A stretch of 64,000 nt of DNA from an uncultured Pseudohongiella sp. (GCA_951812965.1 OX638341.1:2586438-2650437), one strand, 5' to 3'; counted from the stretch's first letter, positions 11,838-21,154 are shown. The notes: generated by a model not told the origin, from the letters alone. Made by a program: numbers and translations.

Positions 11838-13325
11838 TTACGAAGACAAGGTCTGGAATTCTTTTTCCAGTTTCTTTTGTTGTTTGCCGGAAATTCCGCC
11901 TAGTGTATCCATGGCGTTGCGCAGGCGGGACCGGGTCAGGTCGAGGCCGAGGACGGAAATGGAATCGAATACGGAAAGGGATACGGGATTGCCGCTGACG
12001 GCAACGAAGAGGGGAAATAGAAAGTCGCGGATTTTGTAGTCCATTTTTCCGGCCAATTGCTGAAAACAGGCTTCGATGGCGTCCCGGTTCCAGTCCTCCA
12101 GTGATTCGAGGGTCCAGAGACTGAACTGGAGAATGCGGCGGCAGGCTTCCGGGTCGAGTCGCTTGTGGGCGAAGTCGTCCGCTGAGATTTTCAGTTCTCC
12201 CTGGAGAAAATAGCCTGCCAGAGCCGCCGTTTCGCTGAATCGGTTCACTCTTAGCCGCAGCAAGGGAGTGATTTTTTCAATCAGGTCGGGCCGGAAAGCC
12301 CAATCTGCGAAGCGTTTCGCGAATTCCGCATCATCGAGATCTTCCCTGAGATAACGGCCGTTGAGCCAATCGAACTTCTCGCGGTCGAATATCGGCCCGC
12401 CCAGGGAAACGCGTTCCAGGTCGAATTGCGCTTCCATTTCAGCGAGGCAGAATTTCTCCTCGCCGCCGGGCATGCTCCAGCCCATGGTGCCGAGATAATT
12501 GACCAGGGCCTCGGGCAGATAGCCCATCGCCTGGTAGTAGCCGATACTCGTCGGATTTTTGCGCTTGCTGAGCTTGCTCTTGTCCGGATTACGCAGCAGG
12601 GGCATGTGGCAGAATACAGGTTTGTCCCAGCCGAAGGATTCGTACAGTAGCACGTGTTTGGGGACTGAACTGATCCACTCCTCGCCGCGGATCACGTGGC
12701 TGATTTCCATAAGATGGTCGTCGACGACGTTGGCGAAATGGTAGGTGGGCAGCCCATCGGACTTGATCAGCACGGGCATGTCGACCTGGGACCACTGTAT
12801 GCGGATCTCGCCGCGCAGCAGATCCGTAAAGACACATTCTCCTTCGCGCGGCACCTTCAGGCGAATGACATGCCGCTCGCCGGTTTGCAGTCGCTTGGCG
12901 ACCTCATCGGCAGCAAGGCCGAGGCAATGACCGTCATAACCCGGCTGCTGTTTTTGCCGCATTTGTTCCGCGCGCAGATCTGCAAGCCGCTTTTCATCGC
13001 AGAAACAGGGGAACGCAAGCGATTTTTCCAGCAGAACGCGGATATGGTCGGAATAGATTCCGGATCTTTCGCTTTGCCGATATGGCCCCTTCCCGCCGTC
13101 GATGCCCGGTCCTTCGTCCCAGTCGAGACCCAGCCAGCGCAAGGCATGAAGGATCTTGCGCTCGGACTGTTCACTCGACCGCTCCCGGTCGGTGTCTTCG
13201 ATCCGTAAAATGAAGTCGCCGCCGTGGCGATGGGCGAAACAGCGATTGAACAAGGCGATATAAGCCGTGCCGAGGTGCGGGTCGCCGGTCGGCGACGGAG
13301 CGATTCTGGTTCGCACCGGTGGCAT
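11838..13325 (-). CDS. gltX: Glutamyl-tRNA synthetase
   Basis: This enzyme charges tRNA-Glu with glutamate in the cytoplasm. The protein begins MPPVRTRIAPSPTGDPHLGT, with the class I signature (HIGH equivalent HLGT) at about residues 16-19. The second signature is SKLSKRK at about residues 247-253. IEDTDRERS and YRQSERSGIY are typical of the Rossmann and connective-peptide regions. The C-terminal anticodon-binding helical region occupies about residues 320-495. At 495 residues it is slightly longer than the E. coli protein (471). It lies upstream of tRNA-Ala on the same strand, a common gammaproteobacterial arrangement. Confidence 0.96.
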   Translation of the reverse strand: MPPVRTRIAPSPTGDPHLGTAYIALFNRCFAHRHGGDFILRIEDTDRERSSEQSERKILHALRWLGLDWDEGPGIDGGKGPYRQSERSGIYSDHIRVLLEKSLAFPCFCDEKRLADLRAEQMRQKQQPGYDGHCLGLAADEVAKRLQTGERHVIRLKVPREGECVFTDLLRGEIRIQWSQVDMPVLIKSDGLPTYHFANVVDDHLMEISHVIRGEEWISSVPKHVLLYESFGWDKPVFCHMPLLRNPDKSKLSKRKNPTSIGYYQAMGYLPEALVNYLGTMGWSMPGGEEKFCLAEMEAQFDLERVSLGGPIFDREKFDWLNGRYLREDLDDAEFAKRFADWAFRPDLIEKITPLLRLRVNRFSETAALAGYFLQGELKISADDFAHKRLDPEACRRILQFSLWTLESLEDWNRDAIEACFQQLAGKMDYKIRDFLFPLFVAVSGNPVSLSVFDSISVLGLDLTRSRLRNAMDTLGGISGKQQKKLEKEFQTLSS

Positions 13326-13360
13326 CTGGAATAAGCTCGCGACGATTGAGAGTTGCGCGG

Positions 13361-13366
13361 ATTATA
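13361..13366 (-). promoter_or_regulatory. Possible -10 box of gltX
   Basis: A perfect TATAAT is read on the minus strand 36 bp upstream of the gltX ATG, which would put the transcript start near 13354. I could not find a convincing -35 box at 16-18 bp spacing, so this is tentative. Confidence 0.4.
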
Positions 13367-13390
13367 AGCCAAATGACTGACTCGCGGGAC

Positions 13391-13421
13391 CGTCCGCGGG
13401 CAAGGCTTACCTCGCCCCTAC
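13391..13421. repeat. Decayed copy of the 20-bp palindrome
   Basis: CGGGCAAGGCTTACCTCGCCC and the terminal CTAC flank match the GGGCGAGGCATGCCTCGCCC family with three mismatches. It sits between the divergent genes gltX and dusA. Confidence 0.7.
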
Positions 13422-13455
13422 TTGACTGTAGTCCGGTCCTGGGAATAATTGCCGG

Positions 13456-14439
13456 ATGACTTCTTACCGAGAATCGGCGCCCTGCCACCGTTTTTGCGTG
13501 GCGCCGATGATGGATTGCACCGATCGTCACGATCGCGCCTTTCTGCGCCAGTTTTCCCGGCATACGCTTTTGTATACCGAAATGTTGACCAGTGGCGCCC
13601 TGCTCCACGGAGATACGGAAAGGCTGTTGCGGTTCTCGCCTGAAGAGCAGCCGGTGGCCTTGCAACTCGGCGGCAGCGAGCCGGGGGATCTGGCCGCCGC
13701 CGCCCGGATGGCGGAGCGGGCGGGTTACCGGGAAGTCAATCTGAATCTCGGCTGCCCCAGCGACCGGGTGCAAGGCGGAAATTTCGGCGCCTGTCTGATG
13801 CGGGAGCCTGAACGCGTCGCAACTTGTGTTTCCGCCATGCAATCCACAGTCGAAATTCCGGTTACCGTCAAATGCAGGATCGGCGTCGACGACATCGACA
13901 GCGATGAGGACTTGCTGGATTTCATCGGCCGGCTCGCCCAGGCCGGCTGCCGGACTTTCATCATCCATGCCCGAATCGCCATTCTCAAGGGATTGTCGCC
14001 GAAGCAGAACCGGGAAGTTCCGCCTTTGAACTACGCTCGCGTATCCCGAGTCAAACAGGCTTTCCCGGAACTGGAAGTGGTGATCAACGGAGGCATCGAT
14101 TCACTCGACACTGCCGCGGACCTGTTGCGTGAATTCGACGGTGTGATGCTCGGACGCGAGGCCTATGGCAACCCGTTCCTGTTGAGCAAGGTCGACGAGA
14201 TCATTTTTGGCGAGCCCGCCGGCACAAGAACCCGGCTTGACTATCTTGACGGTTTTCTTCCCTATGTCGAACGGGAATTGCGACAGGGAACTCCCTTGCG
14301 CCACATCACTCGCCACATGCTTGGCCTGTTCAGGGGGCAGCCTGGGGGGAGGCGGTTCCGCCGCCACCTCAGCACCCATGGCAATCGTCGTGAAGCGCCG
14401 CTCGAGGTTTTGCTCGACGCGATGTCTCACGTAGCCTGA
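13456..14439 (+). CDS. dusA: tRNA-dihydrouridine synthase A
   Basis: This flavoenzyme reduces U20/U20a in the D-loop of tRNAs using NADPH. The 327-residue protein has the Dus TIM barrel: FCVAPMMDCTDRHDRAFLR at the N-terminus (FMN binding), VALQLGGSEPGDLA, and the signature REVNLNLGCPSDRVQGGNFG containing the catalytic Cys. TVKCRIGVDD, FIIHARIAILKGLSPKQNRE (His for FMN phosphate) and VINGGI follow. The AILKGLSPKQNREVPPL segment distinguishes DusA from DusB and DusC. The C-terminal helical tRNA-binding domain includes RHITRHMLGLFRGQPGGRRFR. Spacing to the next gene is 40 bp. Confidence 0.95.
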   Translation: MTSYRESAPCHRFCVAPMMDCTDRHDRAFLRQFSRHTLLYTEMLTSGALLHGDTERLLRFSPEEQPVALQLGGSEPGDLAAAARMAERAGYREVNLNLGCPSDRVQGGNFGACLMREPERVATCVSAMQSTVEIPVTVKCRIGVDDIDSDEDLLDFIGRLAQAGCRTFIIHARIAILKGLSPKQNREVPPLNYARVSRVKQAFPELEVVINGGIDSLDTAADLLREFDGVMLGREAYGNPFLLSKVDEIIFGEPAGTRTRLDYLDGFLPYVERELRQGTPLRHITRHMLGLFRGQPGGRRFRRHLSTHGNRREAPLEVLLDAMSHVA

Positions 14440-14479
14440 CAATGTCCATTGGCCACCGCGGACCCGGAGAAACAGCAAC

Positions 14480-14941
14480 ATGTTGAGTTCATTGCGCGAC
14501 CTGTTCATGGCGCCCCAGGATCGGTCCGACGCGGATCCCGCAGATACCGAAAGCCGTCTTGAACTGGCGGGCGCCGCCTTGCTGGTCGAGGTGATCAGGG
14601 CCGATTACGAAATGGACGAACGCGAATTCGCATCCATTGCCGAAGTGTTGCGCGCCGACAGCGGCCGGAACGAGGCGGATGTCGAAGAGTTGCTCGCGCT
14701 TGCGCGGCAGGAGTCCGGCGACGCTATCTCCCTGTACGAGTTCACCAGTCTCATCAACGAGCATTGCGATTACGCGGAGAAATGCGCGCTGATCAGGAAC
14801 ATGTGGCGCATAGCCTATGCGGATTCACAATTGAGCAAATACGAAGACCACCTGATCCGCAAGGTTTGCGATCTGATTTATGTCTCGCATAGCGATTTCA
14901 TTCGCACCAAGCTGGCGGAGAAAAGCAGGTTGCAGGACTAG
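14480..14941 (+). CDS. TerB-like cytoplasmic protein
   Basis: This is a 153-residue all-helical acidic protein of the TerB superfamily. The family core is visible as LAGAALLVEVIRADYEMDER, DVEELLALARQE and LIRNMWRIAYADSQLSKYED, with the acidic residues of the metal-binding face (Asp/Glu in RADYEMDERE and YADSQLSKYED). No signal peptide or membrane segment is present. Stand-alone TerB-like proteins of this length are common next to housekeeping genes, and their role is unknown; it should not be read as a tellurite resistance gene. It follows dusA by 40 bp on the same strand and converges with mlaA. Confidence 0.8.
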   Translation: MLSSLRDLFMAPQDRSDADPADTESRLELAGAALLVEVIRADYEMDEREFASIAEVLRADSGRNEADVEELLALARQESGDAISLYEFTSLINEHCDYAEKCALIRNMWRIAYADSQLSKYEDHLIRKVCDLIYVSHSDFIRTKLAEKSRLQD

Positions 14942-14950
14942 ATAGAAGCG

Positions 14951-15679
14951 TCAGAAATCACCGAAGGGGTCGTCGAGCACACCGTCGTTGATTTCGAATT
15001 CACGTTGCTGGAAATTGGCTTCACGCAGAAACAGGTAGCGATCGCCGGTAATCAGGGATTCCGCCGGCAACAGGCTCGTACGCCATTCGAGACGCTCCAT
15101 GGTGAAAGTGGCGGTGAGCGCTGTGTCATCTTCAATCTGGTAGATCGGATTCAATATCGAATCCACGAACAGTCCGAACGCGTCCCTGGTGGAACTGGCG
15201 CCGAATACGGGCAATACGACGTACGGGCCGGCTTCGATGCCCCAGACTCCCAGGGTCTGCCCGAAATCCTCGTTGTGTTTTTCCAGCCCCAGTTCGCTTG
15301 CCACGTCGATCAGCCCGCCGACGCCTATCGTCGTATTGATCAGGATACGGCCGCAATCCGACATTGCCTCGGGTATCTTCCATTGCAGCAGGTTGTTCGC
15401 GGCCGTGTTCAGATCGTCGATGTTACCGAAGAAATTGATGAGTCCGGTTTGCACCGGAGAAGGAGCATAATTGGAAAAACCGACCGCCATTGGCCGCAAC
15501 AGCAAATTGTCGAAATATTCGTTGAATTCGAAGACCACCCGATTGAGCATATAGAAGGGGTCCCGGTTCGGCTGTGCGGAAGCATCCTGCCCGAGAGCCG
15601 GCGTGGCAGGCACGGTCAATGGCAGCGCCAGCGCTGCGCATCGCAGGAATTTTGTCAGTCTTCGCTCCGTTTTCGGCAT
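14951..15679 (-). CDS. mlaA: MlaA/VacJ family outer-membrane lipid-asymmetry protein
   Basis: MlaA removes misplaced phospholipid from the outer leaflet of the outer membrane and passes it to MlaC. The 242-residue product has the family features: RDPFYMLNRVVFEFNEYFDN near the N-terminus, SNYAPSPVQTGLINFFGNID, LQWKIPEAMSDCGRILINTT, DFGQTLGVWGIEAGPYVVLP and ASSTRDAFG. The signal peptide (residues 1 to about 30) reads ...LALPLTVPATPALGQDAS with an AxA-like signal peptidase I site. No Cys lies at a lipobox, although characterised MlaA is a lipoprotein. Other mla genes are not nearby. It is 7 bp downstream of hrpA on the same strand. Confidence 0.9.
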   Translation of the reverse strand: MPKTERRLTKFLRCAALALPLTVPATPALGQDASAQPNRDPFYMLNRVVFEFNEYFDNLLLRPMAVGFSNYAPSPVQTGLINFFGNIDDLNTAANNLLQWKIPEAMSDCGRILINTTIGVGGLIDVASELGLEKHNEDFGQTLGVWGIEAGPYVVLPVFGASSTRDAFGLFVDSILNPIYQIEDDTALTATFTMERLEWRTSLLPAESLITGDRYLFLREANFQQREFEINDGVLDDPFGDF

Positions 15680-15686
15680 CGGTAAT

Positions 15687-18600
15687 TCAATCCGTCAATT
15701 CGGCAAACTGTTTGTCCAGTCTTTCCTTTGAAATCGGGAGACTTGTGCCCAGCCGCTGGGCAAAAAGAGAAACTCTGAATTCCTCTATCGACCAGCGCAG
15801 GGTCTGGATTAGCCTGGAAGCCCCCCGGGTCGAGTGCAATTGCTCATATCTGTCCCAATAGTATGCCACTTCTCGGGTGCTTTTTTCATCCGCGGGACCG
15901 AAAAACGGCGCTTTTTCAAGCCGTAATCTTATGCCGTCCAGATAACGCGGAAACTGCCTCAGCCACTCAAAGGCGGTGTCCTGCAGAAAGTTCTCCGGAA
16001 ACATGCGTTCGAGCTGGCCTTGAATATCCGCCCGCACATATTGACCCGAACCGGTAGACAGGTCGGCCAATCGCCGCCGGATTTCATGTGTTTGTTCCAG
16101 CATGAGGGTCAGCAATTGCTCCAGTTCGTCCGCAAGCACAGGCAGCCTGGGCGCATTGCGCTCCAGCCGTTCGGTAAATTCCTGTCGATTGCGGGGCAAT
16201 TCCTCATTTAGGGAAAAACTTTCCAGATAACAGGTAATAATGGCGTCTTTCTCGACTTCGCCTAATCCCGACATGAAGAAAATGCGGGCGGCGTTTGCAT
16301 TCCGGAAGCGAAGGAAACGCTTGCGCAAGGCATTTTTACGGGCGACGGTGCGCAACATGAAAAGGCGCATTGCGCCTTGCCGGCTTTGCGTCTCGGCTTC
16401 CTGCCTGTTGTCGAGCAATTTCACCGAGACTGAGGAGATCTCGTCCACAAGCGCGGGATACCGTAACAGAACGACGTCAGAGCCGATTTGCACCTGTTCA
16501 GGCAGGTATTCGAAATCCCAGTCCTGCAGGCCGCTGCGCTCAAGTGTGTGACGTTGATGCCGGACCACCGGCGCACTCCCGGCAAAGCGCTCGCGCAATG
16601 CCGCCAAATCGTCCCCTTCCGCCATTACGCGCCCTTTCGGGTCGACGACTTGCAACATGGTTCGCAGGTGACCCGGTAATACGACCGCAACCAGTTCCCG
16701 GCGTTCGACCCGATTGCCTCCGGCCCGATTCATCTGTGACAACAGCGAATCCGCCAATTCGCCGTCGGAGCGTTGCATCCCGGGCAAGACGCTATCGACG
16801 AAATCCGGCACCGGAATGAATTTTCGCCGTTTGCTCTTGGGCAGGCCCCGTATCAGGGCGATGCATTTTTCGCGCACCAGGCCAGGTATGGCCCAATCGA
16901 GGTCGGCGGCGGACAATTGCGCCACGAGTTCGGCGGGGACGCGCAAACTCGCACCGTCGCGACTGCTTCCCGGATCGAATACATAGTCCACCGGCAGCAC
17001 ATTGCTTTGCACCTTGATCTGATCGGGAAACTGGCGCTGCAACTCAGCGAGCGTCTCGCCGCGGAACAGTCCGGCCTGTTCCATATCCAGCGAGCGGTTG
17101 CGCACTGCCGGATCTTCGGCCAGCCAGCACTCGAGCGTCCTGGTGGAAACCACCGATTCCGGCAGGCGCTGATCGTAGAACCGCTGAATTTCCCGTTCGT
17201 TGACGACGAGTTCCGGGCGGCGGAACTTTTCCTCCTGCTTGCGAAGTTCATCCAGAAACCTTCTGTTTTTTTTCAGGAAATCAGCCTTGCTCCGGATAAG
17301 GTCTTCGACCAGGGCCTGATCCAGAAAGATATCGCGTGCGCCCGCAGTATCGAATCTTGCATAGTCCACCGGAATCATGTCGCGCAAGGCGAGCCCGTAC
17401 AGCACGGTTTTTTCGTGGGCCATTACTTGTTGCCTGTCCGCGCTCCAGAAAGGCTCCCCATACTCCTTGCGCAACAGGTGGCCGGCATATTCGATTACCC
17501 ATTCCGGCTTGATTACGGCGGCCATCGAGGCAAAAGTCCGCGCCGTATCGATCCATTCGCTAGTCACGATCCAGCGTTTGTTCTTGCGCGCCAGCGCCGA
17601 AGAAGGCGCCAGAGTCAGTTTTCGGTTTCTGCTGCCGAGATAAGTCCTGCCGTCATGATGCCGCGCAACCTGGTTCAACGATCCGCTTACCAGCGCGCGA
17701 TGGATTTCGGCATAGCCGGCTTGTTTGCGATTCAGTCCGGCGCCAAGCCGTCGGCAGGCGTTCAACAACTGGCGGTGGATTTCCCGCCATTCCCGCACGC
17801 GCTGGAAGGACAGACGGTATCTGGCGCAAAACTTGCGCAATTGCGATTGGGAGACCCGCTCGTTTTCGCATCGATCCCAAAGCGTGAGCAACCCGAGGAA
17901 GTCCGATTCGGGATGGATGAACTCGGCCCATTTGTCGTCGATTCGCCCGCCCGGCGCCGAATCCCTAAGGTCGCCCAGGCTCATGGCGCTGACGATAATC
18001 AGCACTTCGCGCAGACTTCCCGCCTCGGACGCCGCCACCAGCATGCGCCCCAGTTGCGGCTCGAGCGGTAGTTCGGCCAGCATGCGGCCCGTGCGAGTCA
18101 AGGCTCCCGACTCGGTCAAGGCGCCCAGTTCGCGCAGCAGCCTGCGTCCGTCATTGATTGATTTCTGTTCCGGGGCGTCGAGAAAGGGAAATTCCTCGGG
18201 CCGGCCGAGTTGCAAGGCGCTCATGCGCAGGATCACCGAGGCCAGATTGGAGCGCTTGATCTCGGGATCGGTGAAGTCCGGCCGAGACTGAAAGTCCTCC
18301 TCGCCATACAGACGGATGCAGACGCCGTCGGCGAGTCGGCCGCAACGGCCCTTGCGTTGCTCGGCGCTGGCTCTCGATACGGGTTCTATGGGCAACCGCA
18401 ACAATTTGCGCTGAACGCTGTAACGGCTTATGCGGGCAAAACCGGTGTCGATCACGAAATGAATTCCCGGCACCGTCAACGAAGTTTCCGCCACATTGGT
18501 TGAAAGTACGATGCGGCGGCCACCATGAGGCGCGAAAATGCGTTGCTGTTCGGTGGCCCGCAAGCGCGAATACAAGGGCAGGACCTCCGTATTCGGCATG

Positions 18601-19484
18601 CGGCGCTTGCGCAGAAACGCGGCGGTTTCCCGGATCTCCTTTTCGCTGCTGAGAAAGATCAGGATGTCGCCTTCGCCATGACCGTTGAGTTCCGAGATCG
18701 CTTGTGCGATGGCTGCCATCTGCCGGTCTTCTTCGTCCGCGTCGGGAACAAGTTGCTCCGGCGGACGGTAAAGCGTTTTGACGGGATAGCTGCGGCCGGC
18801 GACGCGGACGATGGGAGCCTGGTTGAAATGCGCGGCGATACGGTCCACGTCCAGAGTCGCGGAGGTGACGATCAATCTCAAATCCTTGCGCCTGGGCAGG
18901 ATCAGTTTCAGATAGCCCAGCAGGAAGTCGATATTGAGCGATCGCTCATGGGCTTCGTCGAGTATCAGCGCCTGGTATTTCTTCAACAGTCGGTCGCGCT
19001 GGATTTCCGCCAGTAATATGCCGTCGGTCATCAGTTTGAGCCAGGCGTCCTCCGGCACACGCTGATCGAAGCGAACCTGGACGCCGACGCCGCGATGGGG
19101 GTGTGCGGCGGGCGTGCGAGGCAGGACGCCGAGCCCGAAGCCTACAGGGACGTATTCACGGCGTCCGCCGCACACCCCCATCGCGGCGTCGGCGTTGAGT
19201 TCTTCGCTGATTCGTGCGGCCACGGACATGGCCGCCAGCCTGCGTGGTTGCGTATGACCGATCATGCCGCGTCGACCGAGTCCCGCGCGCAGGCAGATCT
19301 TGGGCAATTGCGTGGTCTTGCCCGATCCGGTATCTCCCGCGACGATGATGACCTGGTTGCGGGCGAGCAATCCCTCGATTTCGGACGCATGCCGGCTTAT
19401 GGGGAGTTCCGCCGGCAGGGTTATTTCGTTGGGGATCGACTGGATGCGCAATTTGTCGCGCTTGAGCGACCGCGAATTAACCAC
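15687..19484 (-). CDS. hrpA: DEAH-box RNA helicase HrpA with an in-frame palindromic insert
   Basis: This is a large DEAH helicase that in E. coli helps rescue stalled ribosomes. Counting from the GTG at 19484 it has 1265 residues: motif I GDTGSGKTTQ (50-59), HTQPRRLAAMSVAARI (Ia), LILDEAHERSLNIDFLLGYL (motif II), VTSATLD (III), LSTNVAETSLTVPGI (V) and the Q(R)KGRCGR-like motif VI EQRKGRCGRL, then the HA2, OB and long HrpA C-terminal domains. The frame opens at a TTG (19535) inside fadD; the GTG overlaps fadD by 8 bp and is more likely. Residues about 97-134 replace the usual short loop before VQVRFDQRV with a segment encoded by a mobile palindrome (19082-19194). All helicase motifs are intact. 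Confidence 0.93.
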   Translation of the reverse strand: MVNSRSLKRDKLRIQSIPNEITLPAELPISRHASEIEGLLARNQVIIVAGDTGSGKTTQLPKICLRAGLGRRGMIGHTQPRRLAAMSVAARISEELNADAAMGVCGGRREYVPVGFGLGVLPRTPAAHPHRGVGVQVRFDQRVPEDAWLKLMTDGILLAEIQRDRLLKKYQALILDEAHERSLNIDFLLGYLKLILPRRKDLRLIVTSATLDVDRIAAHFNQAPIVRVAGRSYPVKTLYRPPEQLVPDADEEDRQMAAIAQAISELNGHGEGDILIFLSSEKEIRETAAFLRKRRMPNTEVLPLYSRLRATEQQRIFAPHGGRRIVLSTNVAETSLTVPGIHFVIDTGFARISRYSVQRKLLRLPIEPVSRASAEQRKGRCGRLADGVCIRLYGEEDFQSRPDFTDPEIKRSNLASVILRMSALQLGRPEEFPFLDAPEQKSINDGRRLLRELGALTESGALTRTGRMLAELPLEPQLGRMLVAASEAGSLREVLIIVSAMSLGDLRDSAPGGRIDDKWAEFIHPESDFLGLLTLWDRCENERVSQSQLRKFCARYRLSFQRVREWREIHRQLLNACRRLGAGLNRKQAGYAEIHRALVSGSLNQVARHHDGRTYLGSRNRKLTLAPSSALARKNKRWIVTSEWIDTARTFASMAAVIKPEWVIEYAGHLLRKEYGEPFWSADRQQVMAHEKTVLYGLALRDMIPVDYARFDTAGARDIFLDQALVEDLIRSKADFLKKNRRFLDELRKQEEKFRRPELVVNEREIQRFYDQRLPESVVSTRTLECWLAEDPAVRNRSLDMEQAGLFRGETLAELQRQFPDQIKVQSNVLPVDYVFDPGSSRDGASLRVPAELVAQLSAADLDWAIPGLVREKCIALIRGLPKSKRRKFIPVPDFVDSVLPGMQRSDGELADSLLSQMNRAGGNRVERRELVAVVLPGHLRTMLQVVDPKGRVMAEGDDLAALRERFAGSAPVVRHQRHTLERSGLQDWDFEYLPEQVQIGSDVVLLRYPALVDEISSVSVKLLDNRQEAETQSRQGAMRLFMLRTVARKNALRKRFLRFRNANAARIFFMSGLGEVEKDAIITCYLESFSLNEELPRNRQEFTERLERNAPRLPVLADELEQLLTLMLEQTHEIRRRLADLSTGSGQYVRADIQGQLERMFPENFLQDTAFEWLRQFPRYLDGIRLRLEKAPFFGPADEKSTREVAYYWDRYEQLHSTRGASRLIQTLRWSIEEFRVSLFAQRLGTSLPISKERLDKQFAELTD
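19082..19194. repeat. Large palindromic element inserted in frame in hrpA
   Basis: Two perfect 30-bp inverted arms (19082-19111 and 19165-19194) flank a 53-bp core (19112-19164). The core is almost identical to 33385-33436, with one single-base indel, while the arms differ between the two copies but stay exactly self-complementary. On the hrpA strand the element reads through without a stop, giving MGVCGGRREYVPVGFGLGVL and then PRTPAAHPHRG. The core itself holds an inner inverted pair, GGACGCCG and CGGCGTCC. Confidence 0.93.
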
Positions 19485-21099
19485 GCAATTCCCGCCGCAG
19501 AATCTTGCCGATATTGGATTTTGGCAAGTCCGCAACGAATTCGACTTTGCGCGGCACCTTGTAGGCGGCGAGCCCCTGTCGGCACCAGGACTGAATGTCC
19601 TCGGCCCCGGGCGCTTCTTCTCCGGCGACCACGAACAGTTTCACGGCCTCTCCGGTTCGTTCGTCGGTCACACCGATTGCCGCACTTTCAACGACTTGCG
19701 GGTGACGATTGACCCAGTCTTCGATTTCGTTGGGAAATACATTGAAGCCGGAAACGAGGATCATGTCCTTCTTGCGGTCGACGATGCTGATATAGCCGTC
19801 TTCGCTGATGCTGACGTAATCGCCGGTGCTGAACCAGCCATCCGGATTGATACTGTCCTGGGTAGCCTCTTCCCTGCCGTAATACCCGGCCATTACCTGG
19901 GGTCCGCGAACCTGCAATTCACCTACGGCGCCCAAAGGCAGTTCATTCGCCTCCTCGTCGATCACGCGCAATTCAGTTTCGGGCACTGCCTTGCCTACCG
20001 TGCCCTTTCGCACCTGGCCCGGAATATTTACCGCGACGACCGGCGAGCATTCGGTCAGGCCGTATCCTTCGAGAATTTCGCATCCGGTCAATTCCTGCCA
20101 TTCCTCGGCAATCGAACTTGACATCGCCATGCCGCCGGCGCCGCAAAATCGATAGGTCGAGAAATCCACTTGCCTGATTTTCGGATACCTGAGCAAGGCC
20201 AGATACAAGGTGTTGATGCCCACAAATCCGTGAATCCTGTTGCGCTTCAGCAATTTGATCAGCGCGTCGAGGTCGCGCGGATTCGGCACCAGAATGTTGT
20301 GACTACCGGCATAAGCCATGGTCAGCAGATGCAACTGGAAGGCGTAGGTGTGATAAAGCGGCAGTGGCCCGACAATGTTGGCGAATTGATCCTCGATCAC
20401 CAGCGAAGTTCTCGAACGCAACTGCATCATGTTGGCGATGAGATTGCGATGCGTAAGCATGGCGCCCTTGGCGACGCCGGTGGTGCCGCCGGTATAGAGA
20501 ATCAGGGCGGTGTATTCTCCCGACCTGGCCGCGGCGGATTCGATCGGCTCCGAGGCCACCGCCTCGCGGAAGAAGTGCGCTCCGGGCAATTCATACTCGG
20601 GAACCATCTTGCGCAGGTGTTTTGCCGCCAGATCGATTAGCTTTCCTTTCGGCCGGGGAATCAGATCTCCCAGGCGGGCAATGATCACGTGCTCGATGTC
20701 CGTATCTTCGACAACACTTTCGATCTTGTCGCAGAAGGCTTCCAGAACGACTACAGCCTTCGCTCCGGAATCGGCGAACTGGTGCTTCATTTCCGGGGCG
20801 GTATAGAGCGGATTGGTTGTGACTATGACAAGGTCGGCCTTGATTGCTGCATAGACTACTACGGGAAATTGCAGCAAATTCGGCAGTTGAATCGCGAGCC
20901 TGTCACCCGGATTCAAATGCAACTGATTGCGTAGGAACCCGGCGAAGCGACTGCTCAATTCATCGATTTCGCGATAGCTAAGACTGTGCCCGAAACAGGA
21001 AAAAGCCGGCAGCGGGCCATGGGCCGCGGCAACGTGGTCCAGTACCTCGTTCAGTGAGGCGTATTGTTCAGGGCGCAATTCCGGGGGAAGTTTTTCCAT
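19477..21099 (-). CDS. fadD: Long-chain fatty-acid-CoA ligase
   Basis: This AMP-forming acyl-CoA synthetase activates long-chain fatty acids for beta-oxidation or lipid synthesis at the inner membrane. Across 540 residues the adenylation motifs are clear: the P-loop-like LILYTGGTTGVAKGAMLTHR, LPLYHTYAFQ, GYGLTECSPVVAVN, the hinge region GDYVSISEDGYISIVDRKKD, and the C-terminal catalytic Lys in VPRKVEFVADLPKSNIGKIL. Length and motif spacing match FadD (about 560). It lies upstream of hrpA, overlapping that gene's likely start, an order I recall from Pseudomonas. Exact chain-length preference cannot be read from sequence. Confidence 0.92.
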   Translation of the reverse strand: MEKLPPELRPEQYASLNEVLDHVAAAHGPLPAFSCFGHSLSYREIDELSSRFAGFLRNQLHLNPGDRLAIQLPNLLQFPVVVYAAIKADLVIVTTNPLYTAPEMKHQFADSGAKAVVVLEAFCDKIESVVEDTDIEHVIIARLGDLIPRPKGKLIDLAAKHLRKMVPEYELPGAHFFREAVASEPIESAAARSGEYTALILYTGGTTGVAKGAMLTHRNLIANMMQLRSRTSLVIEDQFANIVGPLPLYHTYAFQLHLLTMAYAGSHNILVPNPRDLDALIKLLKRNRIHGFVGINTLYLALLRYPKIRQVDFSTYRFCGAGGMAMSSSIAEEWQELTGCEILEGYGLTECSPVVAVNIPGQVRKGTVGKAVPETELRVIDEEANELPLGAVGELQVRGPQVMAGYYGREEATQDSINPDGWFSTGDYVSISEDGYISIVDRKKDMILVSGFNVFPNEIEDWVNRHPQVVESAAIGVTDERTGEAVKLFVVAGEEAPGAEDIQSWCRQGLAAYKVPRKVEFVADLPKSNIGKILRRELRG

Positions 21100-21154
21100 T
21101 TATGAAATGTCCTGCCGCGAAGTCATTTTATTGTTCTGGTCAAGGATGCCGCCA

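Noticed and set aside
14480-14941. Tellurite resistance gene
   Set aside because: Only the TerB fold is present, without terZACDE; stand-alone TerB-like proteins are widespread and unrelated to tellurite as far as known.
16773-18071. A 432-codon open frame on the plus strand
   Set aside because: It is antisense to hrpA and shows no recognisable domain; HrpA motifs are certain on the other strand.
19082-19194. Assembly or sequencing artefact in hrpA
   Set aside because: The insert keeps the frame, has perfect arms and a core found independently at 33385, so a real element is more likely. Reads spanning the site would settle it.
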